Shown here: positions 32,456-45,143 of the stretch, one piece after another | Numbering within the stretch: position 1 is the first letter of the stretch | Layout: the number at the start of each line of letters is the position of its first letter | Source of the DNA: Flectonema sp. DT1601 | Lineage: Eukaryota > Euglenozoa > Diplonemea > Diplonemida > Diplonemidae | Assembly: GCA_964019425.1 (NCBI GenBank) | Contig: OZ025790.1 | Location: 310,001 to 374,000, forward strand | Direction of reading: 5' to 3' | Length of the DNA stretch: 64,000 nucleotides | The notes under the pieces: generated by a model | The model's input: only the letters and a program-made list of their open reading frames with translations | What the model was told of the DNA's origin: nothing | Database searches by the model: none | Program-made: the position numbers and the translations under genes

Positions 32456-33738
32456 ACAGGTGGGGTGATGGGTTGCGCCACTGCAATCCAGTCACAAAAA
32501 GAAACAAAGGTAATCTCCAGGGTTCTCGACCCTTGGCTCTCCCTGCGCAAGCATCGCATGGAGGGTGACGCTAAGCACCCGGGGGGTACGAAACAAACTT
32601 TCCCCCTGCTGTCCTGTTTGAAATAAAAAAAAAAAAAAAAAAAAAAACAAAGGGATAGAAGTAAACAGAATACATTACACCTCAACAGGTGACGCTAAAC
32701 ACCCAGGGGATACAAACCAAACTTTCCCCCTGTTGCCCTGTTTGAAATAAATTAAAAAAAAGAACAAGAAAACAGAATACAATACTCAGCAATCAGACTC
32801 GTTCACTCGCTTCGTCAGAGCCGTTCGAGCCGATGCTCATGTAAAGTTACCTGTTTTCTTTTAACAAATTAAATAAAATAAAATAAAAATAAAGTATACA
32901 AACCAAACTTTCCCTGGAATACAATACCTAACAATCAGTGCGTTCACTGGCCTTAGGGCTGTTCGGACTTATGCTTTGGACTGTTCCCTTGCAGAAAAAA
33001 AAGTAAAATAAACCAACTTTGGGACATTAGAAAAGCATAAAATAAAAGTTGCTACAACCAAAAGACAACTGCAAAAAATAAGGTTTTTGTAGGGGAGCTA
33101 CAATGTAGCAATAATGTCACACAGTCATGTGGCAAGCTGAATAAGAAATTTGGGAGAGGAATAGGGGCAGTGAACTTTTGATTCAGGCCCTTCCCAACGA
33201 ACAGGACGAAGACTTCTAAAACCTGAGATGAACCAATTGAGTTGAAACAAACAAATAACAGAGACGCAACACATACCGGAACATCATCGCAAGCAATGCT
33301 TCGGACCTCCGTCGACCTTCGTTCTTCCGGCGGCAAAGGGAAACAAGAAAGAACGGGCAATGAGACAAACCTGTTAGTTGGTGTTGTGTTGTTGTTAAAA
33401 ACAAAAACATAAACGCCAGGAAGTTCGACAACGAAGACATCGACATTGATCGCTGCTCTGCAGATGTCCGGCGGGTGTTTGTCTACACTGTGTTTATTGT
33501 TTGTTTTTTTCCCAAGGTTCAACCCTGGGAAGAGAAGTAAAAAATTCCGTCAGTGTTGGCCTTCCTGTTCGAAGGTGCGCACCAATGACGATAAATAGAG
33601 TGGGGGGGAGAAAACCTTTGATCCAACTGGATCCCTTCACGAGCTGACATTGCCATGTGAAGTTAAATATTCTGGCGATGCCAGCTCAGGCGACTTAGCC
33701 TGTTTTTTTCTTTAAATAAAAAAAATAAAAAGATACCA
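32456..33738 (+). repeat. B unit B5, single (type N at diagnostic sites)
   Basis: Only one B between two X blocks. It begins at an X/B junction, like type V units, but carries type N bases in its right half, as expected if a B-B pair was fused by unequal exchange. Confidence 0.9.
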
Positions 33739-34252
33739 CATCGACTATGTCGATTACTTTCTATTTTCCGTCCTGGTCAGGACGCTAAACTGATTGTTTT
33801 TTCTTTAAAAAATAAATAAAAAGAATAAAAAAGAAAAAAAAAAAAAAAAAAAGAATAAACAATGTTATCATTGTTTTGTTATCGATCGACTTTGTCGACT
33901 AATTTCTATTTTCCGTCCTGGTCAAGACGCTAAACTGATTGTTTTTTCTTTAAAAAATAAATAAAAAGAATAAAAAAAAAAAAAACAAAAAAAAAAGAAT
34001 AAACAATGTTATCATTGTTTTTTTATCGATCGACTATGTCGATCACTTTCTATTTTTCGTCCTGGTCAGGACGCTAAACTGATTGTTTTTTCTTTAAAAA
34101 TAAATAAAAAGAATAAAAAAAAAAAGAAAAAAGGAATAAACAATGTTATCATTGTTTTTATTTTATCGATCGACTATGTCGATTACTTTCTATTTTCCGT
34201 CCTGGTCAAGACGCTAAACTGATTGTTTTTTCTTTAAAAAATAATAAGAAGG

Positions 34253-34284
<32 letters not shown>

Positions 34285-35358
34285 AATAAACAATGTTATC
34301 ATTGTTTTTTTATCGATCGACTATGTCGATCACTTTCTATTTTTCGTCCTGGTCAAGACGCTAAACTGATTGTTTTTTCTTTAAAAATAATAAAAAGGAT
34401 TTAAAAAAAAAATAAAAAAAAAAAAAAAAAGATTAAACAATGTTATCATTGTTTTTTTTTATCGATCGACTATGTCGATCACTTTCTATTTTCCGTCCTG
34501 GTCAAGACGCTAAACTGATTGTTTTTTTTTCAAAATTAATAAAAAAGAATATAAAAAAAAAATAAAAAAAGAAGAATAAACAATGTTATCATTGTTTTTT
34601 TTTTTATTGTTCGACTTTGTTGACTAATTTCTATTTTCCGTTTTTTTTCTTTTTAAAAAATAAATAAAAAGAATTTAAAAAAAAAAAAAAAAAAAAGAAT
34701 AAACAATGTTATCATTGTTTTTTTTTCATCGATCGACTATGTCGATTACTTTCTATTTTCCGTCCTGGTCAAGACGCTAAACTGATTGTTTTTTTTTCAA
34801 AATTAATAAAAAAGAATATAAAAAAAAACAAAAACAAAAAGAATAAACAATGTTATCATTGTTTTTTTTTTATCGTTCGACTTTGTCGACTAATTTTTAT
34901 TTTCCGTTTTTTTTTCTTTAAAAATAAATAAAAAGAATTTAAAAAAAAAAAAAAAAAAAAGAATAAACAATGTTATCATTGTTTTTTTATCGATCGACTA
35001 TGTCGATCACTTTCTATTTTCCGTCCTGGTCAAGACGCTAAACTGATTGTTTTTTCTTTAAAATAATAAAAAGGATTAAAAAAAAAAAAAAAAAAAAAAA
35101 AAGATTAATCAATGTTATCATTGTTTTTTTATCGATCGACTATGTCGATCACTTTCAATTTTCCGTCCTGGTCAGGACGCTAAACTGATTGTTTTTTCTT
35201 TAAAAATAAATGAAAAGAACAAAAAAAAAAAAAAAAAAAAAGGAATAAACAATGTTATCATTGTTTTTTTTTTATCGATCGACTATGTCGATTACTTTCT
35301 ATTTTCCGTCCTGGTCAAGACGCTAAACTGATTGTTTTTTCTTTAAAATAATTAAAAG

Positions 35359-35394
<36 letters not shown>

Positions 35395-35933
35395 ATAAAC
35401 AATGTTATCATTGTTTTTTTTCTATCGATCGACTATGTCGATTAATTTCTATTTTCCGTCCTGATCGAGACGCTAAACTGATTGTTTCCTTTTTTTAAAT
35501 AATAAATAAAAAAAAAAAAAAAAAAAAAAAAAGAGCATCTCCCTGCTATCCTCATATCCCCACAATAATATTATACCTTTTCATTTTCTCTTTCCTTTTC
35601 TGGTCTTTTTTTTTCTTTTTTTCCTTTTTCATACAACGTTTTTTATTTATATTTTTTTTTTTTTTTTTTTTTTTCATGTTTGATTATTTCCTCTTCATAT
35701 TTTTTTTTTTCTATTCTTTCTTTTTTTTTTTTTTTTTTTTCTCTGCCTCTCTCTCAATTCTGTTCGTTTCTTTGAAACGAAAATTCATTTGAATATTATT
35801 CCTTGGTCAGCAACCATCATTGTCGCCCTTTGGGCCTGTTAAAAAAAAAAATAAAAATAAAAAGAAAGTTTACATCGGGAATAGGGCAGGAGCCAAAAGC
35901 TCCCAGTCCGTTACTTCCCACTTATCGAAATTC
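33739..35933 (+). mobile_element. X4: LINE 3' end, 2,195 bp (one unit fewer)
   Basis: Lacks one ~148-bp unit relative to X1 (the step from AAAAAGGATTAAAA directly to GATTAATCAATG near 35075-35110). Otherwise the same. Confidence 0.85.
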
Positions 35934-37215
35934 ACAGGTGGGGTGATGGGTTGCGCCACTGCAATCCAGTCACAAAAAGAAACAAAGGTAATCTCCAGGG
36001 TTCTCGACCCTTGGCTCTCCCTGCGCAAGCATCGCATGGAGGGTGACGCTAAGCACCCGGGGGGTACGAAACAAACTTTCCCCCTGCTGTCCTGTTTGAA
36101 ATAAAAAAAAAAAAAAAAAAAAAACAAAGGGATAGAAGTAAACAGAATACATTACACCTCAACAGGTGACGCTAAACACCCAGGGGATACAAACCAAACT
36201 TTCCCCCTGTTGCCCTGTTTGAAATAAATTAAAAAAAAGAACAAGAAAACAGAATACAATACTCAGCAATCAGACTCGTTCACTCGCTTCGTCAGAGCCG
36301 TTCGAGCCGATGCTCATGTAAAGTTACCTGTTTTCTTTTAACAAATTAAATAAAATAAAATAAAAATAAAGTATACAAACCAAACTTTCCCTGGAATACA
36401 ATACCTAACAATCAGTGCGTTCACTGGCCTTAGGGCTGTTCGGACTTATGCTTTGGACTGTTCCCTTGCAGAAAAAAAAGTAAAATAAACCAACTTTGGG
36501 ACATTAGAAAAGCATAAAATAAAAGTTGCTACAACCAAAAGACAACTGCAAAAAATAAGGTTTTTGTAGGGGAGCTACAATGTAGCAATAATGTCACACA
36601 GTCATGTGGCAAGCTGAATAAGAAATTTGGGAGAGGAATAGGGGCAGTGAACTTTTGATTCAGGCCCTTCCCAACGAACAGGACGAAGACTTCTAAAACC
36701 TGAGATGAACCAATTGAGTTGAAACAAACAAATAACAGAGACGCAACACATACCGGAACATCATCGCAAGCAATGCTTCGGACCTCCGTCGACCTTCGTT
36801 CTTCCGGCGGCAAAGGGAAACAAGAAAGAACGGGCAATGAGACAAACCTGTTAGTTGGTGTTGTGTTGTTGTTAAAAACAAAAACATAAACGCCAGGAAG
36901 TTCGACAACGAAGACATCGACATTGATCGCTGCTCTGCAGATGTCCGGCGGGTGTTTGTCTACACTGTGTTTATTGTTTGTTTTTTTCCCAAGGTTCAAC
37001 CCTGGGAAGAGAAGTAAAAAATTCCGTCAGTGTTGGCCTTCCTGTTCGAAGGTGCGCACCAATGACGATAAATAGAGTGGGGGGGAGAAAACCTTTGATC
37101 CAACTGGATCCCTTCACGAGCTGACATTGCCATGTGAAGTTAAATATTCTGGCGATGCCAGCTCAGGCGACTTAGCCTGTTTTTTTCTTTAAATAAAAAA
37201 AATAAAAAGATACCA
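35934..37215 (+). repeat. B unit B6, single (type N)
   Basis: Same arrangement as B5, so X3-B5 and X4-B6 are a shorter (~3.5 kb) higher-order period. Confidence 0.9.
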
Positions 37216-37729
37216 CATCGACTATGTCGATTACTTTCTATTTTCCGTCCTGGTCAGGACGCTAAACTGATTGTTTTTTCTTTAAAAAATAAATAAAAAG
37301 AATAAAAAAGAAAAAAAAAAAAAAAAAAAGAATAAACAATGTTATCATTGTTTTGTTATCGATCGACTTTGTCGACTAATTTCTATTTTCCGTCCTGGTC
37401 AAGACGCTAAACTGATTGTTTTTTCTTTAAAAAATAAATAAAAAGAATAAAAAAAAAAAAAACAAAAAAAAAAGAATAAACAATGTTATCATTGTTTTTT
37501 TATCGATCGACTATGTCGATCACTTTCTATTTTTCGTCCTGGTCAGGACGCTAAACTGATTGTTTTTTCTTTAAAAATAAATAAAAAGAATAAAAAAAAA
37601 AAGAAAAAAGGAATAAACAATGTTATCATTGTTTTTATTTTATCGATCGACTATGTCGATTACTTTCTATTTTCCGTCCTGGTCAAGACGCTAAACTGAT
37701 TGTTTTTTCTTTAAAAAATAATAAGAAGG

Positions 37730-37761
<32 letters not shown>

Positions 37762-38693
37762 AATAAACAATGTTATCATTGTTTTTTTATCGATCGACTA
37801 TGTCGATCACTTTCTATTTTTCGTCCTGGTCAAGACGCTAAACTGATTGTTTTTTCTTTAAAAATAATAAAAAGGATTTAAAAAAAAAATAAAAAAAAAA
37901 AAAAAAAGATTAAACAATGTTATCATTGTTTTTTTTTATCGATCGACTATGTCGATCACTTTCTATTTTCCGTCCTGGTCAAGACGCTAAACTGATTGTT
38001 TTTTTTTCAAAATTAATAAAAAAGAATATAAAAAAAAAATAAAAAAAGAAGAATAAACAATGTTATCATTGTTTTTTTTTTTATTGTTCGACTTTGTTGA
38101 CTAATTTCTATTTTCCGTTTTTTTTCTTTTTAAAAAATAAATAAAAAGAATTTAAAAAAAAAAAAAAAAAAAAGAATAAACAATGTTATCATTGTTTTTT
38201 TTTCATCGATCGACTATGTCGATTACTTTCTATTTTCCGTCCTGGTCAAGACGCTAAACTGATTGTTTTTTTTTCAAAATTAATAAAAAAGAATATAAAA
38301 AAAAACAAAAACAAAAAGAATAAACAATGTTATCATTGTTTTTTTTTTATCGTTCGACTTTGTCGACTAATTTTTATTTTCCGTTTTTTTTTCTTTAAAA
38401 ATAAATAAAAAGAATTTAAAAAAAAAAAAAAAAAAAAAGAATAAACAATGTTATCATTGTTTTTTTATCGATCGACTATGTCGATCACTTTCTATTTTCC
38501 GTCCTGGTCAAGACGCTAAACTGATTGTTTTTTCTTTAAAATAATAAAAAGGATTAAAAAAAAAAAAAAAAAAAAAAAAAGAATAAACAATGTTATCATT
38601 GTTTTTTATCGATCGACTATGTCGATCACTTTCTATTTTCCGTCCTGGTCAAGACGCTAAACTGATTGTTTTTTCTTTAAAAAATAATTAAAA

Positions 38694-38728
<35 letters not shown>

Positions 38729-38983
38729 TTAATCAATGTTATCATTGTTTTTTTATCGATCGACTATGTCGATCACTTTCAATTTTCCGTCCTGGTCAGG
38801 ACGCTAAACTGATTGTTTTTTCTTTAAAAATAAATGAAAAGAACAAAAAAAAAAAAAAAAAAAAAAGGAATAAACAATGTTATCATTGTTTTTTTTTTAT
38901 CGATCGACTATGTCGATTACTTTCTATTTTCCGTCCTGGTCAAGACGCTAAACTGATTGTTTTTTCTTTAAAATAATTAAAAG

Positions 38984-39020
<37 letters not shown>

Positions 39021-39559
39021 ATAAACAATGTTATCATTGTTTTTTTTCTATCGATCGACTATGTCGATTAATTTCTATTTTCCGTCCTGATCGAGACGCT
39101 AAACTGATTGTTTCCTTTTTTTAAATAATAAATAAAAAAAAAAAAAAAAAAAAAAAAAGAGCATCTCCCTGCTATCCTCATATCCCCACAATAATATTAT
39201 ACCTTTTCATTTTCTCTTTCCTTTTCTGGTCTTTTTTTTTCTTTTTTTCCTTTTTCATACAACGTTTTTTATTTATATTTTTTTTTTTTTTTTTTTTTTT
39301 CATGTTTGATTATTTCCTCTTCATATTTTTTTTTTTCTATTCTTTCTTTTTTTTTTTTTTTTTTTTCTCTGCCTCTCTCTCAATTCTGTTCGTTTCTTTG
39401 AAACGAAAATTCATTTGAATATTATTCCTTGGTCAGCAACCATCATTGTCGCCCTTTGGGCCTGTTAAAAAAAAAAATAAAAATAAAAAGAAAGTTTACA
39501 TCGGGAATAGGGCAGGAGCCAAAAGCTCCCAGTCCGTTACTTCCCACTTATCGAAATTC
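37216..39559 (+). mobile_element. X5: LINE 3' end, 2,344 bp
   Basis: Equivalent to X1 in length, unit order and junctions. Confidence 0.85.
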
Positions 39560-40841
39560 ACAGGTGGGGTGATGGGTTGCGCCACTGCAATCCAGTCACA
39601 AAAAGAAACAAAGGTAATCTCCAGGGTTCTCGACCCTTGGCTCTCCCTGCGCAAGCATCGCATGGAGGGTGACGCTAAGCACCCGGGGGGTACGAAACAA
39701 ACTTTCCCCCTGCTGTCCTGTTTGAAATAAAAAAAAAAAAAAAAAAAAAACAAAGGGATAGAAGTAAACAGAATACATTACACCTCAACAGGTGACGCTA
39801 AACACCCAGGGGATACAAACCAAACTTTCCCCCTGTTGCCCTGTTTGAAATAAATTAAAAAAAAGAACAAGAAAACAGAATACAATACTCAGCAATCAGA
39901 CTCGTTCACTCGCTTCGTCAGAGCCGTTCGAGCCGATGCTCATGTAAAGTTACCTGTTTTCTTTTAACAAATTAAATAAAATAAAATAAAAATAAAGTAT
40001 ACAAACCAAACTTTCCCTGGAATACAATACCTAACAATCAGTGCGTTCACTGGCCTTAGGGCTGTTCGGACTTATGCTTTGGACTGTTCCCTTGCAGAAA
40101 AAAAAGTAAAATAAACCAACTTTGGGACATTAGAAAAGCATAAAATAAAAGTTGCTACAACCAAAAGACAACTGCAAAAAATAAGGTTTTTGTAGGGGAG
40201 CTACAATGTAGCAATAATGTCACACAGTCATGTGGCAAGCTGAATAAGAAATTTGGGAGAGGAATAGGGGCAGTGAACTTTTGATTCAGGCCCTTCCCAA
40301 CGAACAGGACGAAGACTTCTAAAACCTGAGATGAACCAATTGAGTTGAAACAAACAAATAACAGAGACGCAACACATACCGGAACATCATCGCAAGCAAT
40401 GCTTCGGACCTCCGTCGACCTTCGTTCTTCCGGCGGCAAAGGGAAACAAGAAAGAACGGGCAATGAGACAAACCTGTTAGTTGGTGTTGTGTTGTTGTTA
40501 AAAACAAAAACATAAACGCCAGGAAGTTCGACAACGAAGACATCGACATCGATCGCTACTCTGCAGATGTCCGGCGGGTGTTTGTCTACACTGTGTTTAT
40601 TGTTTGTTTTTTTCCCAAGGTTCAACCCTGGGAAGAGAAGTAAAAAATTCCGTCAGTGTTGGCCTTCCTGTTCGAAGGTGCGCACCAATGACGATAAATA
40701 GAGTGGGGGGGAGAAAACCTTTGATCCAACTGGATCCCTTCACGAGCTGACATTGCCATGTGAAGTTAAATATTCTGGCGATGCCAGCTCAGGCGACTTA
40801 GCCTGCTTTTTTCTTTAAATAAAAAAAATAAAAAGATACCA
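39560..40841 (+). repeat. B unit B7 (type V)
   Basis: Complete B with GATCGCTACTCTGC, starting a B-B pair again. Confidence 0.9.
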
Positions 40842-42123
40842 ACAGGTGGGGTGATGGGTTGCGCCACTGCAATCCAGTCACAAAAAGAAACAAAGGTAAT
40901 CTCCAGGGTTCTCGACCCTTGGCTCTCCCTGCGCAAGCATCGCATGGAGGGTGACGCTAAGCACCCGGGGGGTACGAAACAAACTTTCCCCCTGCTGTCC
41001 TGTTTGAAATAAAAAAAAAAAAAAAAAAAAAACAAAGGGATAGAAGTAAACAGAATACATTACACCTCAACAGGTGACGCTAAACACCCAGGGGATACAA
41101 ACCAAACTTTCCCCCTGTTGCCCTGTTTGAAATAAATTAAAAAAAAGAACAAGAAAACAGAATACAATACTCAGCAATCAGACTCGTTCACTCGCTTCGT
41201 CAGAGCCGTTCGAGCCGATGCTCATGTAAAGTTACCTGTTTTCTTTTAACAAATTAAATAAAATAAAATAAAAATAAAGTATACAAACCAAACTTTCCCT
41301 GGAATACAATACCTAACAATCAGTGCGTTCACTGGCCTTAGGGCTGTTCGGACTTATGCTTTGGACTGTTCCCTTGCAGAAAAAAAAGTAAAATAAACCA
41401 ACTTTGGGACATTAGAAAAGCATAAAATAAAAGTTGCTACAACCAAAAGACAACTGCAAAAAATAAGGTTTTTGTAGGGGAGCTACAATGTAGCAATAAT
41501 GTCACACAGTCATGTGGCAAGCTGAATAAGAAATTTGGGAGAGGAATAGGGGCAGTGAACTTTTGATTCAGGCCCTTCCCAACGAACAGGACGAAGACTT
41601 CTAAAACCTGAGATGAACCAATTGAGTTGAAACAAACAAATAACAGAGACGCAACACATACCGGAACATCATCGCAAGCAATGCTTCGGACCTCCGTCGA
41701 CCTTCGTTCTTCCGGCGGCAAAGGGAAACAAGAAAGAACGGGCAATGAGACAAACCTGTTAGTTGGTGTTGTGTTGTTGTTAAAAACAAAAACATAAACG
41801 CCAGGAAGTTCGACAACGAAGACATCGACATTGATCGCTGCTCTGCAGATGTCCGGCGGGTGTTTGTCTACACTGTGTTTATTGTTTGTTTTTTTCCCAA
41901 GGTTCAACCCTGGGAAGAGAAGTAAAAAATTCCGTCAGTGTTGGCCTTCCTGTTCGAAGGTGCGCACCAATGACGATAAATAGAGTGGGGGGGAGAAAAC
42001 CTTTGATCCAACTGGATCCCTTCACGAGCTGACATTGCCATGTGAAGTTAAATATTCTGGCGATGCCAGCTCAGGCGACTTAGCCTGTTTTTTTCTTTAA
42101 ATAAAAAAAATAAAAAGATACCA
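40842..42123 (+). repeat. B unit B8 (type N)
   Basis: Complete B with CATTGATCGCTGC; joined directly to B7 and followed by X6. Confidence 0.9.
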
Positions 42124-42637
42124 CATCGACTATGTCGATTACTTTCTATTTTCCGTCCTGGTCAGGACGCTAAACTGATTGTTTTTTCTTTAAAAAATAA
42201 ATAAAAAGAATAAAAAAGAAAAAAAAAAAAAAAAAAAGAATAAACAATGTTATCATTGTTTTGTTATCGATTGACTTTGTCGACTAATTTCTATTTTCCG
42301 TCCTGGTCAAGACGCTAAACTGATTGTTTTTTCTTTAAAAAATAAATAAAAAGAATAAAAAAAAAAAAAACAAAAAAAAAAGAATAAACAATGTTATCAT
42401 TGTTTTTTTATCGATCGACTATGTCGATCACTTTCTATTTTTCGTCCTGGTCAGGACGCTAAACTGATTGTTTTTTCTTTAAAAATAAATAAAAAGAATA
42501 AAAAAAAAAAGAAAAAAGGAATAAACAATGTTATCATTGTTTTTATTTTATCGATCGACTATGTCGATTACTTTCTATTTTCCGTCCTGGTCAAGACGCT
42601 AAACTGATTGTTTTTTCTTTAAAAAATAATAAGAAGG

Positions 42638-42669
<32 letters not shown>

Positions 42670-44407
42670 AATAAACAATGTTATCATTGTTTTTTTATCG
42701 ATCGACTATGTCGATCACTTTCTATTTTTCGTCCTGGTCAAGACGCTAAACTGATTGTTTTTTCTTTAAAAATAATAAAAAGGATTTAAAAAAAAAATAA
42801 AAAAAAAAAAAAAAAGATTAAACAATGTTATCATTGTTTTTTTTTATCGATCGACTATGTCGATCACTTTCTATTTTCCGTCCTGGTCAAGACGCTAAAC
42901 TGATTGTTTTTTTTTCAAAATTAATAAAAAAGAATATAAAAAAAAAATAAAAAAAGAAGAATAAACAATGTTATAATTGTTTTTTTTTTTATTGTTCGAC
43001 TTTGTTGACTAATTTCTATTTTCCGTTTTTTTTCTTTTTAAAAAATAAATAAAAAGAATTTAAAAAAAAAAAAAAAAAAAAGAATAAACAATGTTATCAT
43101 TGTTTTTTTTATCGATCGACTATGTCGATTACTTTCTATTTTCCGTCCTGGTCAAGACGCTAAACTGATTGTTTTTTTTTCAAAATAAAAAAAAAATATT
43201 AAAAAAAAAAAATAAAAAAAAAGAATAAACAATGTTATCATTGTTTTTTTTTATCGTTCGACTTTGTTGACTAATTTCTATTTTCCGTTTTTTTTCTTTA
43301 AAAAATTAATAAAAAGAATTTAAAAAAAAAAAAAAAAAAAGAATAAACAATGTTATCATTGTTTTTTTTATCGATCGACTATGTCGATTACTTTCTATTT
43401 TCCGTCCTGGTCAAGACGCTAAACTGATTGTTTTTTTTTCAAAATTAATAAAAAAGAATATAAAAAAATACAAAAAAAAGAATAAACAATGTTATCATTG
43501 TTTTTTTTTATCGTTCGACTTTGTCGACTAATTTCTATTTTCCGTTTTTTTTCTTTAAAAAATAAATAAAAAGAATTTAAAATAAAAAAAAAAAAGAATA
43601 AACAATGTTATCATTGTTTTTTTTATCGATCGACTATGTCGATTACTTTCTATTTTCCGTCCTGGTCAAGACGCTAAACTGATTGTTTTTTTTTTCAAAA
43701 TTAATAAAAAAGAATATAAAAAAATAAAAAAAAAAAGAATAAACAATGTTATCATTGTGTTTTTTTTATCGTTCGACTTTGTTGACTAATTTCTATTTTC
43801 CATTTTTTTTTTTCTTTTTAAAAAATAAATAAAAAGAATTAAAAAAAAAAAAAAAAAAAAAGAATAAACAATGTTATCATTGTTTTTTTTTATCGATCGA
43901 CTATGTCGATTACTTTCTATTTTCCGTCCTGGTCAGGACGCTAAACTGATTGTTTTTTCTTTAAAAATAAATAAAAAGAATAAAAAAAAAAAAAAAGGAA
44001 TAAACAATGTTATCATTGTTTTTTTTTTATCGATCGACTATGTCGATTACTTACTATTTTCCGTCCTGGTCAAGACGCTAAACTGATTGTTTTTTCTTTA
44101 AAATAATTAAAAAGATTTAAAAAAAAAAAAAAAAAAAAAAAAATGAATAAACAATGTTATCATTGTTTTTTTTTCTATCGATCAACTATGTCGATTAATT
44201 TCTATTTTCCGTCCTGATCGAGACGCTAAACTGATTGTTTCCTTTTTTTAAATAATAAATAAGAAAAAAAAAAAAAAAAAAAAAAAGAGCATCTCCCTGC
44301 TATCCCTCATATCCCCACAATAATATTATACCTTTTCATTTTCTCTTTCCTTTTCTGGTCTTTTTTTTTCTTTTTTTTCCTTTTTCATACAACGTTTTTT
44401 ATTTATA

Positions 44408-44443
<36 letters not shown>

Positions 44444-44698
44444 ATGTTTGATTATTTCCTCTTCATTTTTTTTTTCTTTTCTTTTCTTTCTTTTTTTTTT
44501 TTTTTCCTCTGCCTCTCTCTTAATTCTGTTCGTTTCTTTGAAACGAAAATTCATTTGAATATTATTCCTTGGTCAGCAACCATCATTGTCGCCCTTTGGG
44601 CCTGTTAAAAAAAAATAAAAATAAAAAGAAAGTTTACATCGGGAATAGGGCAGGAGCCAAAAGCTCCCAGTCCGTTACTTCCCACTTTTTCGAAATTC
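42124..44698 (+). mobile_element. X6: hybrid LINE 3' end, 2,575 bp
   Basis: The first units follow X1, but from about 43110 the unit order and private features (A/T spacing, CATTGTGTTTTTT, the ACTTACTATTTTCC variant, GATCAACTATGTC, the TATATATATATA run in the tail at 44406) match the 3' end of the full LINE (54220-55825). The block ends TCGAAATTC and is immediately followed by the 5' end of the full LINE. Confidence 0.8.
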
Positions 44699-45011
44699 AG
44701 CTTTTTGTGGAGCTATCCACTCTGCGGTCTTTTTAGGCCCCTCTATCTCCTTTGCTTTATAAGACCCAATGTTTCTTCTCATCCAATTGCTTTTCTCAAG
44801 TTGCCTCTTCGGCATTCATTTGCCAACCACATTATTTATCAAAATATATATTATAAACAAGTAGTTACTCCGATTTTTCTGTTTTAGAGCGTAGCTCGTT
44901 TTCCTTTAAACAGTATTTACCAAAAAAAAACTCTAGGGTTAGCTGCCCGAAATTAAAAAAAAAAGGAATAGTTTAAAAAAAAAGATCTTAACTCATCGAT
45001 ATTGTTTCTGA
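44699..45011 (+). other. 5' region of the full LINE
   Basis: Starts directly after the 3' terminus of the preceding copy: AGCTTTTTGTGGAGCTATCC, T- and A-rich, ending in a TGA in frame with the ORF (45009-45011). It is unlike the region upstream of the zinc fingers in the fragment at 16498-16660. I could not fold an HDV-like ribozyme by eye. The promoter is unknown. Confidence 0.5.
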
Positions 45012-45143
45012 GCCATTCTCTTTTCTATTTTTTTTTTTTTTTTTATTATTGCTACTTCACAACAAAAAAAAAAAGAAACACCGGGCCGGCGGTGTCATAA
45101 AGATACTGGCAACCATCTCTCAGCCAACCCAGCCCCCGAGGCT

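Noticed and set aside
19411-44698. Macrosatellite blocks as long terminal repeats of an LTR element.
   Set aside because: No primer-binding site, polypurine tract, TG...CA ends or target duplication. The blocks end in the LINE 3' terminus and vary by whole array units.
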